From Methylosinus sp. H3A (lineage in GTDB: Bacteria; Pseudomonadota; Alphaproteobacteria; Rhizobiales; Beijerinckiaceae), in the NCBI RefSeq assembly GCF_015709455.1, contig NZ_JADNQW010000003.1, forward strand, positions 124,001 to 188,000: 64,000 bases of DNA. The letters run 5' to 3'. The position numbers were made by a program, and so were the translations under genes. This document shows, in pieces, positions 17,111-26,592 of this stretch (the stretch's first letter is position 1; each line of letters starts with the position of its first letter). The notes under the pieces were generated by a model. The model made no database searches. It saw only the letters and a program-made list of their open reading frames with translations, and was not told the DNA's origin.

Positions 17111-17508
17111 ATGATGGGGACTCAGGCGGGAGCCGCCCGCTTTTTCTATGACTTCTGCCTCGACGATCACGTGCCGAAGGATTATGAGTTGCGTGGGATC
17201 GATCGGCATCTCGATCTCGATGGCATTCGCGCGACGTTGAAACCGTTCTACAGCAGCATCGGCCGGCCGTCGGTCGATCCAGAGCTGATGATCCGCATGC
17301 TGCTCGTCGGCTACTGTCTGGGCATTCGTTCAGAACGCCGCCTGTGCGAAGAAGTGCATCTCAATCTCGCCTATCGCTGGTTCTGCCGTTTGGGGCTGGA
17401 CGGCAAGGTCCCAGACCATTCTACGTTCTCCAAAACCGGCACGGCCGTTTTCGCGAGAGCAACATTTTTCGAGAACTCTTCGAAAATATCGTGGAGCGCT
17501 GTATGGCC
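17111..17508 (+). pseudogene. IS1182-family transposase, frameshifted and truncated
   Basis: The frame from ATG 17111 encodes a DUF772-type N-terminus: VDPELMIRMLLVGYCLGIRS and then LNLAYRWFCRLGLDGKVPDH. At about 17434 the sequence TCTCCAAAACCGG should read F-S-K-N-R-H-G; one A is missing. The +1 frame continues correctly as NRHGRFRESNIFRELFENIV and ERCMAAG. Similarity ends near 17508, before the DDE catalytic region. The element is dead: frameshifted, and cut short probably by deletion or by the adjacent IS3 insertion. Confidence 0.8.
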
Positions 17509-17697
17509 GCAGGCCCTCTTGACTCCCCTCATTTTTGAGATCGACTCATTTTCGCCGCGCCCGCTCGCGAAACCGTTCGTTAACGGATCGTTTCGATGGG
17601 TGGCAAGCAATGCGGACAGAGCTGGCCCCGCTTCTCTGGACAGCTCCCCGCGGATTTTGAGTGGATCTCTGCCGAGGTTTGCTGAACGCGGGGCTTT

Positions 17698-17756
17698 CGC
17701 GAATTTGTCGCGGCGTCGGGAGGGCGTAGCCCGACCAGAGGCGCGACAAATTCGCG
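17698..17756. terminator. Strong hairpin inside IS3 copy A, downstream of OrfB
   Basis: CGCGAATTTGTCGCG (17698-17712) and CGCGACAAATTCGCG (17742-17756) are a perfect 15-bp inverted repeat. A second pair, GTCGGG and CCCGAC, is nested inside. It follows the OrfB stop in the leftward direction and would end or stabilise the transposase transcript; each arm is also partly self-complementary. No T-run follows, so it may instead be a transposase or host-factor site. Confidence 0.5.
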
Positions 17757-17763
17757 GCGACGA

Positions 17764-18591
17764 TCATGCAGCCATCACGGCCTCTCCACAACCGAAATAA
17801 GCCTCGTCTGGCGTGCGGGCGTCAAGGCTCGAATGCGGGCGCCGCTCATTGTAAAAGGCCAGATATTTGGCGATCGACGCGCGCGCCTCGGACACGCTGT
17901 CGTAGGCGTGCAGATAGATCTCTTCATATTTGACGCTGCGCCACAGCCTCTCGACGAACACATTGTCGCGCCAGGCGCCCTTGCCGTCCATGCTGATGGC
18001 GATCTTCGCATCGAGCAGCACACTCGTGAAGTCATGGCCGGTGAACTGGCTGCCCTGGTCCGTGTTGAAAATTTCCGGTCTGCCATGCTTTGCCAGCGCC
18101 TCTTTCAACGCCTCGACGCAAAACTCCGCCTCCATCGTGATCGACACGCGATGCGCCAGCACGCGCCGGCTCGCCACGTCGACAACCGCCGCGAGATAGA
18201 CGAAGCCGCGCCGCATCGGGATATAGGAGATGTCCGTCGCCCAGACATGATTGGGCCGCTCGATCTTCACGCCGCGCAGGAGATAAGGGTAGATCTTATG
18301 CCCCGGCGCCGGCTTGCTCGTGTTCGGACGCCGATAGATCGCGGCGATGCCCATGCGCTTCATCAACGTCGCCACATGTCGACGACCGACGGCGACACCT
18401 TCGCGCCGCAAAAGATCACGCAGCATCCGCGCCCCCGCGAAGGGATGATCGAGATGCAGCTCGTCAATGCGGCGCATGAGATTCAAGTCCTCGGCCGAGA
18501 CCGGCCGCGTCTTGTAATAGACCGAGCTGCGGGCGACGCCGAGCGCGCGCGCCTGACGGGCGATGGGAAGTTCATGGCTGCGGTCGATCAT
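17764..18591 (-). CDS. IS3-family transposase OrfB (DDE integrase domain)
   Basis: A 275-aa protein with the IS3 OrfB layout: HTH_21-like start ([19 protein letters not shown]), [17 protein letters not shown], then the rve integrase core with [20 protein letters not shown] (first Asp), [14 protein letters not shown] (second Asp) and [20 protein letters not shown] (Glu), ending [23 protein letters not shown]. It looks intact. Its start overlaps the OrfA stop (ATGA), so expression is by coupling or by frameshifting to an OrfAB fusion. It catalyses cut and strand transfer for the element. Confidence 0.93.
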   Translation of the reverse strand: MIDRSHELPIARQARALGVARSSVYYKTRPVSAEDLNLMRRIDELHLDHPFAGARMLRDLLRREGVAVGRRHVATLMKRMGIAAIYRRPNTSKPAPGHKIYPYLLRGVKIERPNHVWATDISYIPMRRGFVYLAAVVDVASRRVLAHRVSITMEAEFCVEALKEALAKHGRPEIFNTDQGSQFTGHDFTSVLLDAKIAISMDGKGAWRDNVFVERLWRSVKYEEIYLHAYDSVSEARASIAKYLAFYNERRPHSSLDARTPDEAYFGCGEAVMAA

Positions 18592-18896
18592 CGTTTTACG
18601 CTCAGCAATCCCGCTTTGGTGAGCGCGCCGGACAAAAAATCATTGGTCAGCGTCAGTTCGCCGATCTTGGCGTGAAGCGCCTTCAAATCGACCGCCGCTT
18701 CCTTCGCTTCCGGTTTTTCCTGACCGAAAACGCCCGCCGCGCCTTCGAGAAGCTGGCCCTTCCAGGTCGTGATCTGGTTCGGATGAACGTCGAACTGCTG
18801 TGCGAGTTCGCTGAGCGTCTTCTCGCCCTTGATCGCGGCCAAAGCCACCTTCGCTTTAAACGCCGGGGAATGCGTCCGGCGGCTCTTCTTCGTCAT
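18588..18896 (-). CDS. IS3-family transposase OrfA (HTH)
   Basis: A 102-aa protein: [20 protein letters not shown], then [20 protein letters not shown] (helix-turn-helix) and a leucine-rich C-terminal helix ([18 protein letters not shown]) that would mediate multimerisation. The stop overlaps the OrfB start by four bases. It binds the ends of the element. Confidence 0.92.
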   Translation of the reverse strand: MTKKSRRTHSPAFKAKVALAAIKGEKTLSELAQQFDVHPNQITTWKGQLLEGAAGVFGQEKPEAKEAAVDLKALHAKIGELTLTNDFLSGALTKAGLLSVKR

Positions 18897-18966
18897 CGAA
18901 TGCTCCTGATTCGCAGCGAGAATCCTCGCCGCTGTCAGGCAGAAAATCCACTCAAGCTACTGTCCG

Positions 18967-19347
18967 AATTTCCGAGGCCGGCTCTGACTGTGGCGCAGAG
19001 CCTCGGATTTATTGAAGTCAAGGACGGCGCCAGCTCCGATCGCCGCGCATCGCTCGCGGATGGAGCTCTCGAGCAGGAACTGATCAGGCCCATCATGATC
19101 GCTACGCGCATCTCCCTTTTCACTGTTCTCGCCGCTGACGTGAGAGCTGGAACGGCGTGAACGCCGAAGTCATCATTTTCCGCGCCCGTGTGACCGATAT
19201 CTCCCGGCGCGACCCCACTTCGGGCACGTTGGAGCGTTCGGTCGGCGGCAATCTCCTCAACTTAAATAAGCGTATTAATGCATTTAATGTGAGACGCTCC
19301 GCGTCGGCGGCCGACGCGCCACCATGAGGGCGGATGGAGGTGGTTGG
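18967..19347. other. Intergenic region with an AT-rich core
   Basis: No gene found. The segment 19259-19290 (AACTTAAATAAGCGTATTAA and on) is strikingly AT-rich in a GC-rich setting and could hold a promoter or a protein-binding site. A rightward frame through 18967-19160 has protein-like stretches ([12 protein letters not shown]) but no start outside the IS element. Confidence 0.3.
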
Positions 19348-20652
19348 TCAAGCGGGGCCACTGGACCGGTTTGCGCGCAGCTCAGAGAGAAAGGCAGCGG
19401 CGAGCTCCGCCGCTGCTGTCGCAGCGTCCAGGGGCACGTTGAAGCCCTGCGCGGCCTGGTTCAGCAGCTTTAGCGCGGCGTCGAGTTCGGGATTACGGGC
19501 TGGGGCCGTGCCGGTCCGGGCCAACTCTTCCAGGGCGGCACGGATCGTGAGTGGGTGTTCGATCATTCCGCGCTCTTCGAAAAGAGATCGAAGCTCGCGC
19601 TCGATCTCGATGCGTAACTCGACCAGTGACATGAGCGGGAACTCTCGAGCGAACTCCGCAACGGTCGGCAGCTCAGCCCGGAGCGGTTCCGGCAGCGCGG
19701 CCGAGAGCCGGTATTCGGCGACGCCCATCGGCTTTGCTGAATCACGCAGTGCGTATTCGACGATGACTTCGTTCTTGCCCTTGCAAAGGATGATGCCGAT
19801 GCTGGGCGCATCTGTCACATGCCGGAGCTGATCGTCGACGGCCGACAGATAAAAATTCATCTTGCCGGCGAATTCCGGCTTGAACTCCTCGATTTTCAGC
19901 TCGACGATCACGAAACACCGTAAGTGGAGGTGGTAGAAGAGCAAGTCGAGGTAGTAGTCGTGGCCACCCACCTCTAAATGATATTGATTTGCAACGAACG
20001 CGAAGCCCTTTCCGAGCTCCAGAATGACGGCGCGGAGATGCTCCAACAGCGCGCGCTCGAGTTCTCGTTCCGATATTTTCGGGCCGAGGGAAAGAAAGTC
20101 GAAGCTGTAGGGGTCCTTGATGAGCTCTTGAGCGAGCTCGGACTGCGGCGCCGGTAAGGTTCGTGCAAAGTTCGTCAGAGCCTTGCCCTGCCTTCCGAAC
20201 AGGCCGCTCTCGATCTGGTGGGCGAGAACAGCGCGGCTCCAGCCATGCTCGACGGCTTGCCGGGCGTACCATAGCCTCTGGTCCAGGTCCTTGAGCCCCT
20301 CGACCAGCTTGATGATATGGCCCCAGGGCAATTGTGCAACAACCTGCTGCACAATTTCGTCGTCGACGAAGGCCTCGGCGAACGCGCGCATATATTTGAG
20401 GTTCCGCGGCGAGAGCCCAGTCATTTCGGGAAAGTCGCGGCGCAGGTCCGCCGCGAGACGGTCGATAACTCGTGTACCCCAGCCCTCCGCCTCCTGACGG
20501 GTCAGGATGTCACGGCCGACGCTCCAGTAGAGCAGAATCAGTTCTCGGTTGACGGCAACGGCCGCCTTCAGGCGGGCTGCACGGATTCGCTCCTTCAGCT
20601 CGGCGAGCAGGTTGGCGTAGCTTTCGCCCTCGAATGGGGTAGGTAGAGTCAT
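19348..20652 (-). CDS. DUF1016/YhcG-like PD-(D/E)XK nuclease-domain protein
   Basis: A 434-aa protein of the YhcG family. The N-terminal domain has NRELILLYWSVGRDIL, then VIDRLAADLRRDFPEMTGLS and PRNLKYMRAFAEAF. The middle has QLPWGHIIKLVEGLKD and WYARQAVEHGWSRAVLAHQI. The C-terminal nuclease-like core includes DYYLDLLFYHLHLRCFVIVE followed by LKI (Asp ... Glu-x-Lys) and then AGKMNFYLSAVDDQLRH. Family members are frequent in type I restriction and defence loci; the cleavage activity is inferred. The C-terminal 90 residues extend beyond the usual domain. It lies alone between two IS3 elements and is probably island cargo. Confidence 0.85.
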   Translation of the reverse strand: MTLPTPFEGESYANLLAELKERIRAARLKAAVAVNRELILLYWSVGRDILTRQEAEGWGTRVIDRLAADLRRDFPEMTGLSPRNLKYMRAFAEAFVDDEIVQQVVAQLPWGHIIKLVEGLKDLDQRLWYARQAVEHGWSRAVLAHQIESGLFGRQGKALTNFARTLPAPQSELAQELIKDPYSFDFLSLGPKISERELERALLEHLRAVILELGKGFAFVANQYHLEVGGHDYYLDLLFYHLHLRCFVIVELKIEEFKPEFAGKMNFYLSAVDDQLRHVTDAPSIGIILCKGKNEVIVEYALRDSAKPMGVAEYRLSAALPEPLRAELPTVAEFAREFPLMSLVELRIEIERELRSLFEERGMIEHPLTIRAALEELARTGTAPARNPELDAALKLLNQAAQGFNVPLDAATAAAELAAAFLSELRANRSSGPA

Positions 20653-20882
20653 TCGGCGATCCTAGCAGGGCAAAGCCTGAAAGGCTTCAAGTTTGGCGAC
20701 TGTCGACGGTCTTCCACTGGCTGGCCGACGTCAGATCATGCGACCGTGATCTCGGGTCGTCGATCTCTCCTCTGCGCCGCTTAGTTGATCCAGTGATGCA
20801 GGCTCATCCAAGACGCCGGCAAGGAGAATGATTGAACCGCGCCGGGATTGCCGGAGGCTCCAAGCCTTGAGAGGATGGAGCC

Positions 20883-21218
20883 ATGGATACGAAGAAGAAG
20901 ACATCGAACAGATTTTCACCTGAGGTTCGGGAACGGGCGGTTCGGATGGTGCTGGAGCACCGGGGCGATCATGCCTCGCAATGGGCGGCGATCGCCTCGA
21001 TCGCGGCGAAGATCGGCTGCACGGGCGAGACGTTGCGGAACTGGGTCCGCCAGGCGGAGCGCGACTCGGGCGCCCGCCCTGGCGCGACGACGGATGAGCG
21101 CGAGCGGATCAAGGCGCTGGAGCGCGAGAACCGCGAGTTGCGGCAGGCCAATGATATCCTGCGCAAGGCGTCGGCTTATTTTGCGGCGGCGGAGCTCGAC
21201 CGCCGCTCGAAACAATGA
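20883..21218 (+). CDS. IS3-family (IS51-like) transposase OrfA
   Basis: A 111-aa protein: [20 protein letters not shown], then [20 protein letters not shown] (HTH) and a coiled-coil tail ([20 protein letters not shown]) that ends [16 protein letters not shown]. This is the standard OrfA of the IS51/IS1400 type. The last bases overlap OrfB (ATGA), the usual place for coupling or -1 frameshifting. Confidence 0.93.
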   Translation: MDTKKKTSNRFSPEVRERAVRMVLEHRGDHASQWAAIASIAAKIGCTGETLRNWVRQAERDSGARPGATTDERERIKALERENRELRQANDILRKASAYFAAAELDRRSKQ

Positions 21219-22120
21219 TCGCCTTCATCGACGATCACCGGGACAAGCACGGGGTCGAGCCGATCTGCAAGCTGTTGCCGATCGCCCCTTCCACCTATTG
21301 GGCGCATGCGGCGCGCCGGCGTGACCCTGCGAAGGCCTCGGCCAGAGCGCGCCGAGACGCGGTCCTTCGCAAAGAGATACGGCGCGTCTACGACGAGAAC
21401 TTCCAGGTCTATGGCGTACGCAAGGTGTGGAAGCAGTTGGACCGGGAGGGCGAAAAGGTCGCGCGCTGCACGGTGGCGCGGCTGATGCGGAACATGGGGT
21501 TGCAAGGGATCGTGCGCGGCCGGCCGGTCAAAACGACGGTGAGCGACCGCAAGGCTCCATGCCCGCTCGACAAGGTGAACCGGCAATTTCGGGCGGCGCG
21601 GCCGAATGCGCTGTGGCTGTCCGACTTCACTTATGTCTCGACTTGGCAAGGCTTCGTCTATGTGGCTTTCGTGATCGACGCCTTCGCTCGGCGGATCGTC
21701 GGCTGGCGCGCCTCGCGCACGGCGCATGCGGGCTTCGTGCTCGACGCGCTCGAGCAGGCGCTGCATGATCGTCGGCCGGTTCATGGCGGCGGCCTCGTCC
21801 ATCATAGCGACCGCGGCGTTCAATACGTCTCTATAAAATACACCGAGCGCCTCGCCGAGGCCGGCGTCGAACCATCGGTCGGCAGCGTCGGCGACAGCTA
21901 CGACAACGCGCTCGCCGAGACGATCAACGGGCTCTACAAGGCCGAGCTGATCTGGCGACGCGGGCCGTGGCGAAACTTCGAAGCGGTCGAGTTCGCCACG
22001 CTCGAATGGGTCGACTGGTTCAACAATCGAAGACTGCTCGAGCCGATCGGAAACATTCCGCCGGCCGAAGCCGAAGCGCGCTATTATGCGCAACTCGAGG
22101 AGCCCGCCATCGCGGCGTGA
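21215..22120 (+). CDS. IS3-family (IS51-like) transposase OrfB
   Basis: A 301-aa protein beginning [20 protein letters not shown], the typical OrfB start of this group. The integrase core has [20 protein letters not shown] (first Asp), [20 protein letters not shown] (second Asp) and [20 protein letters not shown] (Glu), then [20 protein letters not shown]. All parts are present, so the element is probably active. Confidence 0.94.
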   Translation: MIAFIDDHRDKHGVEPICKLLPIAPSTYWAHAARRRDPAKASARARRDAVLRKEIRRVYDENFQVYGVRKVWKQLDREGEKVARCTVARLMRNMGLQGIVRGRPVKTTVSDRKAPCPLDKVNRQFRAARPNALWLSDFTYVSTWQGFVYVAFVIDAFARRIVGWRASRTAHAGFVLDALEQALHDRRPVHGGGLVHHSDRGVQYVSIKYTERLAEAGVEPSVGSVGDSYDNALAETINGLYKAELIWRRGPWRNFEAVEFATLEWVDWFNNRRLLEPIGNIPPAEAEARYYAQLEEPAIAA

Positions 22121-22276
22121 CTCAAACCAAATGGCCTCCGGCGATCCCGGCGCGGTTCAGATGTTCGCTTCTGGCGCATTGCCCGAAACTCAAACGGAGA
22201 CGCTATCAAATTGGGCGCCCGCTTCCCATTCGCGCAGAGCGCTGCAACGCTTCGCCTCCGTAGAGGAGGCGCAACT

Positions 22277-22594
22277 ATGTCCAAGGAATTGCAAGAGGGT
22301 CTCGCCCGGGTCGAGCAGGAAAGCCACCAGATCGTCGAAGCGGTCGGTCTTCAGAACGAGCAGATCCGCATCACCATCACCCGCCTCGACGAGATCATCG
22401 CCCTGCTCACGCCCAAGGACGACGCCGGCGAGCCGACACTGAGCGATTTGCTCGCCCATTTGATCGCGCAGAACCGCGAGCAGCTCATCCTCTCGCGCAA
22501 GACCGTCGAGCTCCTCGTCGACACGCAGCAAAGCCTTCCGGACAAGACCGTCGAGGCCCTGGAAAAGCGCTTCTCTTCCCTCGCGAAGGCCTGA
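22277..22594 (+). CDS. Small protein paired with MobF relaxase, copy 1
   Basis: A 105-aa, mostly helical acidic protein started at ATG 22277 after GGAGGCGCAACT. It contains EGLARVEQESHQIVEAVGLQ and IRITITRLDEIIALL. It ends three bases before the relaxase ATG. A near-identical copy precedes the second relaxase at 30445, so it is a conserved part of the mobilisation unit. By position it could be an accessory that helps the relaxase bind the origin of transfer, but I recognise no family and see no ribbon-helix-helix motif. Confidence 0.7.
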   Translation: MSKELQEGLARVEQESHQIVEAVGLQNEQIRITITRLDEIIALLTPKDDAGEPTLSDLLAHLIAQNREQLILSRKTVELLVDTQQSLPDKTVEALEKRFSSLAKA

Positions 22595-22597
22595 TCG

Positions 22598-23948
22598 ATG
22601 ATCACTTTCCGCAAATTTGCGGCGGCCTCCGACGGCAAGCTCGTCCGTATGTATTTCACGGAAGCGAGGCTCGGCCCGCCGCCGCCCGAGCAGGCGACCG
22701 AGGCCCTCGGTCAGCAGCAGCTGGAGCCGGGGTCGCGCCTCACCAGCTACTACACCGGCCGCGACGCCGGGCCGGCCTGGCGAGCGGACATGCCGCTCTC
22801 CGTCGCCCGCGCGCTCGGCATCAATTCTCACCATGCGCCAAAGGACGAGGAGCTCGATCGGCTCTTCGAGGGCAAGCGCGCCGACACGGGCGAGGCCTGG
22901 TCGAAGCACAAACGAGAAATCAGCGGCTACGACTTCACCTTCTCACCCCACAAATCCGTGACGCTCGCCGCCGAATTCGCGCAGGATCCAGCGGAGGCCG
23001 CCGCCATCCGCAACGCCATCTATCGCGCCAATGACGCGGCGATGCGCTATGTCGCCCGCGAGATCGGCTGGGCGCGGCGCGGGCGCGCGGGGAAGAGCGG
23101 CGCCGATCCCGGCGCGGTCGGGTGGGTGAGCTTCAAGCATTATATCGCCCGTCCGACCCTGCCGGTCCAGGACGGCCGCGAGGGAGCGACCTATCTCCTC
23201 GAAGCGCCGATCGCCGGCGATCCCCACGACCACATCCACAATGCGCTGTTCAATCTGGTCGTTACCGGCGAAGGCCATATCGGATCGCTCGACACCCAGC
23301 GCCTTCACGCCCGCGTCCATGAGTTCGGCGCCTTCGCCCAGGCCGTCCTCGCCGACGAGCTGCGCGCGCTCGGCATTCGCGTCGCCTACGACGAGAAGGA
23401 ACAGGCCGCCGTCATCCTCGCCATCCCGCAATTCGCCAATGAGGCGTTCAGCAAGAGCACCCATCAGGTCCTGCGCAACGCCAAGGCCTTCGCGGCCGGG
23501 CAAGGGCTCGATTGGGACGACATCTCTGCGGAAAAGAAAGCCGAAATCCTCCGCGAAGCGGCGGCAGCCGCGCGCCTCGCCAAGCATGGCGAGAAGACCG
23601 ATCACAAAATCTGGCGCGACCAGGCCGAGGCGATGGGTTGGGAACACTCGACCGTCATGGAGGATGCGAGGATTGCCGCGCTGTCGAACGAGGAGCGCAT
23701 CGAGCGGGCCTACGCCTTCGCGGCGAAACATCTCGCCGAGGAATTCCACACGGCCGCCGTCATCGACCATGATCGTCTTCGCATCCACGCCGCGCGGGGA
23801 TTGATCGGCGTGGGCGTCGCCGGCGGCGTCAAGGATATCGACCGGGTCGTCGAGCAGATCGAGCGAAAGGGCGTCGATCTTCACGGCGAGCACGTCGATC
23901 TGGTCGCCGCCTGGGCGAAGCGCGAGAATCCCGAGGACGAGCCGCGAC
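22598..23948 (+). pseudogene. MobF (TrwC/TraI) relaxase copy 1, 5' part, interrupted by IS21
   Basis: The first 450 codons of a TrwC-type relaxase, closely matching copy 2 at 30766. It keeps SYYTGRDAG with candidate tyrosines, the SGYDFTFSPHKSVTLAAEF block and the HDHIHN three-histidine metal site. At 23948 the frame runs into an IS21-family element; the coding sequence resumes at 26600 after the duplicated target bases. The ORF as read continues about 28 codons into the IS. The nicking domain could still be made as a truncated protein, but the gene is broken. Confidence 0.9.
23942..23948. repeat. IS21 target site duplication, left copy
   Basis: CCGCGAC here is repeated at 26593-26599, flanking the IS21-like element exactly. 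The uninterrupted copy-2 relaxase has a single CCGCGAC followed by AGGTGCTCC at the same point, which confirms a clean insertion. Confidence 0.9.
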
Positions 23949-24134
23949 TGCGAATTCCGACGCAATCCGGCCGGGGATTCCGATTTGATCCCGGCCGGCG
24001 TTCCGATTTGAAGTCGGCCACCATTCCGAACTGAAGCCGGCCACCAGGAGGCCTTTCCGGTCCTCTTTTCGTCTGCTGTCCGCAGGTCAGCAACTGCGGC
24101 ATTCCGCTTCGTCGAGATCGACGAGGAGAACGGG

Positions 24135-25676
24135 ATGCCGGCGAAGAGAGAACTGACGATGCGACAACTTCGGCAGATGCTGCGGCTCGCCCATGAGGGG
24201 GTGAGCGCGCGGGAGATCGGGCGGCGGCTCGGCGTGGCGCGCAGCACGGTGCAGGATTATTTGAAGCGAACGGCGGCCGCGGGGCTGATCTGGCCGCTTC
24301 CGGAGGAGGTCGGCGACGACGCGCTGGAGCAGCGGCTGTTCGCGCGCCCCAGCTTCAAGACGGGCCAACGGCGTCGGGTCGAGCCGGACTGGGCGGAGCT
24401 GGCGCGGGAGATGAAGCGCCCCGGGGTCAATTTGATGATCCTGTGGGAGGAATATCGGGACGCCAACCCCGAGGGCTATGGCTACAGCCGGTTCTGCGAT
24501 CTTTTTCGCGGCTTCGAGCAGCGGTTGACGCCGGTGATGCGGCAGCACCATGTCGCTGGCGACAAGGTCTTCGTCGATTATTCCGGCAAGCGGATCGGGA
24601 TCGTGAACCCGGTGACCGGCGAGATCCGTGAGGCGGAGATTTTCGTCGCCGTGCTCGGCGCCTCCAATCTCACCTACGCCGAGGCGAGCTGGACGCAGAA
24701 GCTGGCGGATTGGACCGGCGCGCATGTGCGCATGTTCCGCTTTTTCGGCGGGACGCCGCGGCTGCTGGTTCCCGATAATCTCAAGAGCGGCGTCAATAAG
24801 TCCTCTTTCTACGACCCCGAGATCAATCGGACCTATGGCGCGCTGACGTCGCATTACGACGTCGGCGTGCTGCCGACCCGCCCCCGAAAGCCGCGCGACA
24901 AGGCCAAGGTCGAAGCCGGGGTGAGATTCGCGCAGTTCTACATTCTGGGACGCCTGCGGCGGCAGATCTTCTTCTCGCTCGCCGAATGCAACGCCGCCAT
25001 CGCGCGCTCCATGGAGACGATGAACGGCCGGCCGATGCGCAAGCTGGGGATCAGCCGAAGAGAGCTGTTCGAGAAAATAGAGCGCGACGCCCTCGGCCCC
25101 TTGCCAGCGACGGATTGGGAGTTCGCCGAGTGGAAGCGGGCGCGCGTCAATATCGATTATCACATCGAGGTCGAGAGCTTCTTCTACTCGGTTCCGCACG
25201 CCCTCATCCACGCCGAGGTCGACGTGCGCGTCACCGAGCGGATGATCGAGGTTTTTCACCGTGGTCAGCGCGTCGGCCTGCACGAGCGCCGCTTCATGGG
25301 CGCCCGGCACGGCACGGCCCCGGAGCACATGCCGAGCGCGCACCGGCGTTACGCCGCCTGGACGCCGGATCGCTTCCGCCGCTGGGCGGCGACGATCGGG
25401 CCGCACACCGAAGGGCTCATCGTCGCCGTGCTCGCCGCGCGGCGTCATCCCGAGCAGGGCTTTCGGACCTGCCTCGGCGTGCTGAAGCTCTATCGCGGCG
25501 TCGAGGCCGCCCAGGCCGAAGCCGTCTCCGCCCGCGCGCTGGAAATCGGCGCCTTCAATTGCAAGAGCGTCGCCGCATTGCTCGCCGGCAAATCCAGGGC
25601 TTCCGGCGCGAGGGACGGCGCTCCGGCAACGCTGCTCGATCACGAAAATCTCCGCGGTCCCGGCTATTACCACTGA
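24135..25676 (+). CDS. istA: IS21-family transposase IstA
   Basis: A 513-aa transposase. The N-terminal HTH region (TMRQLRQMLRLAHEGVSARE, then IGRRLGVARSTVQDYL) is followed by the integrase core: GDKVFVDYSGKRIGIVNP (Asp), LLVPDNLKSGVNKSSFYDPE (Asp) and KAKVEAGVRFAQFYILGRL (Glu). The C-terminal part with YHIEVESFFYSVPHALI and VDVRVTERMIEVFHRGQRVG is typical of IstA. It appears complete. IstB follows after 13 bases. Confidence 0.95.
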   Translation: MPAKRELTMRQLRQMLRLAHEGVSAREIGRRLGVARSTVQDYLKRTAAAGLIWPLPEEVGDDALEQRLFARPSFKTGQRRRVEPDWAELAREMKRPGVNLMILWEEYRDANPEGYGYSRFCDLFRGFEQRLTPVMRQHHVAGDKVFVDYSGKRIGIVNPVTGEIREAEIFVAVLGASNLTYAEASWTQKLADWTGAHVRMFRFFGGTPRLLVPDNLKSGVNKSSFYDPEINRTYGALTSHYDVGVLPTRPRKPRDKAKVEAGVRFAQFYILGRLRRQIFFSLAECNAAIARSMETMNGRPMRKLGISRRELFEKIERDALGPLPATDWEFAEWKRARVNIDYHIEVESFFYSVPHALIHAEVDVRVTERMIEVFHRGQRVGLHERRFMGARHGTAPEHMPSAHRRYAAWTPDRFRRWAATIGPHTEGLIVAVLAARRHPEQGFRTCLGVLKLYRGVEAAQAEAVSARALEIGAFNCKSVAALLAGKSRASGARDGAPATLLDHENLRGPGYYH

Positions 25677-25689
25677 AAGGAATCCATCG

Positions 25690-26442
25690 ATGCTCGCCCA
25701 TCCGACACTCGATCTATTGAACGCGCTCGGGCTCTATGGCCTCGCCAAAGGGTTCAAGGAACTGGAACACAAGGCCGAGGCCCGAGGCCTCGAGCACGCC
25801 GAATGGCTCGGCCTGCTGCTCGAATACGAGCTGACGCTGCGTCGTCAGAAGCGCTTCGAGACGCGCTCCCGCGCCGCTCGCCTGCGCCATCCGGCCAGCG
25901 TCGAGGACGTGGACTATCAGAGCACACGCGGGCTCGACCGGGCTCTGTTCCTGAAGCTCGCCGCCTGCGACTGGATCGCCGAACGGCGCAATCTGCTGAT
26001 CACCGGGGCGAGCGGCCTCGGCAAAAGTTGGCTCGCCTGCGCGCTCGGCCAAAAGGCCTGCCGGCAGGACATATCGGTGCTCTATTATCGCGTGCCTCGG
26101 CTGTTCACCGATCTCGCCGTCGCGCATGGCGATGGAAGCTACGGCCGGCTGCTGCGCAAGATCGCACGCGCGCGACTGCTGATCCTCGATGATTGGGGGC
26201 CGGAGGCGCTCGTCGGCGATCAGGCGCGCGATCTGCTGGAGATCGTCGAGGACCGCTACGACGCCGGCTCCCTCGTCATCACCAGCCAGGTTCCGGTCGA
26301 TCGTTGGCACGAGATGATCGGCATACCGACGATCGCCGACGCCATCCTCGACCGCGTCATCCATAACGCCTACCGGCTCGAGCTCTCCGGCGACAGCCTC
26401 CGCAAGCGCCGCTCGGCGCCCGCAAAACTCGAACAGGCTTGA
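25690..26442 (+). CDS. istB: IS21-family helper ATPase IstB
   Basis: A 250-aa AAA+ ATPase related to DnaC: NLLITGASGLGKSWLACALG (Walker A), RARLLILDDWGPEAL (Walker B), LVITSQVPVDRWHEMIG (sensor 1) and ADAILDRVIHNAYRLELSGD at the C-terminus. It assists IstA in target capture. Length and order are normal for the family. Confidence 0.95.
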   Translation: MLAHPTLDLLNALGLYGLAKGFKELEHKAEARGLEHAEWLGLLLEYELTLRRQKRFETRSRAARLRHPASVEDVDYQSTRGLDRALFLKLAACDWIAERRNLLITGASGLGKSWLACALGQKACRQDISVLYYRVPRLFTDLAVAHGDGSYGRLLRKIARARLLILDDWGPEALVGDQARDLLEIVEDRYDAGSLVITSQVPVDRWHEMIGIPTIADAILDRVIHNAYRLELSGDSLRKRRSAPAKLEQA

Positions 26443-26592
26443 CCGCGTCCACGACGCGAAACATCATCCAAATCGATCTGCGCACGCACGACGCCGGTGG
26501 CCGACATCAAATCGGAACGCTGGCCGGCTTCGGATCGGAACAGGTGGCCGGCTTCATATTGGAATGCATGGCCGGCTTCGTCGGAATACGCA

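Larger units (their letters stand above)
17637..18966 (-). mobile_element. IS3-family insertion sequence, copy A
   Basis: About 1.33 kb bounded by imperfect inverted ends: TGGACAG...TTGAGTGGATCTCTGCC at 17637-17673 and the complement of CGGACAG...TTGAGTGGATTTTCTGCC at 18938-18966. The left end carries about nine extra bases between the two blocks. It encodes OrfA and OrfB on the minus strand. I could not identify a target duplication with confidence, so the outer limits are approximate by a few bases. Confidence 0.75.
20833..22159 (+). mobile_element. IS3-family insertion sequence, copy B (different subgroup)
   Basis: A 1327-bp element with clear inverted ends: TGAACCGCGCCGGGATTGCC at 20833 and its complement, with one change (GATCGCC), ending at 22159. 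The match continues as GGAGGC on both sides. It carries overlapping OrfA and OrfB on the plus strand and looks intact. I did not find a certain target duplication. Confidence 0.88.
23949..26592 (+). mobile_element. IS21-family insertion sequence in the relaxase gene
   Basis: A 2644-bp element with ends TGCGAATTCCGACG and (complement) TGCGTATTCCGACG, flanked by the 7-bp duplication CCGCGAC. Both termini carry several diverged copies of a TTCCGA...GCCGGCC unit, at 23953-24045 and 26500-26590, as expected for transposase-binding repeats of IS21. It encodes IstA and IstB on the plus strand. The target duplication is intact, so insertion looks recent. Confidence 0.93.

Noticed and set aside
17698..17756. 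Hairpin as part of a CRISPR array or attachment site
   Set aside because: It occurs once, inside IS3 ends, without spacers or integrase; no CRISPR array was seen anywhere in the window.
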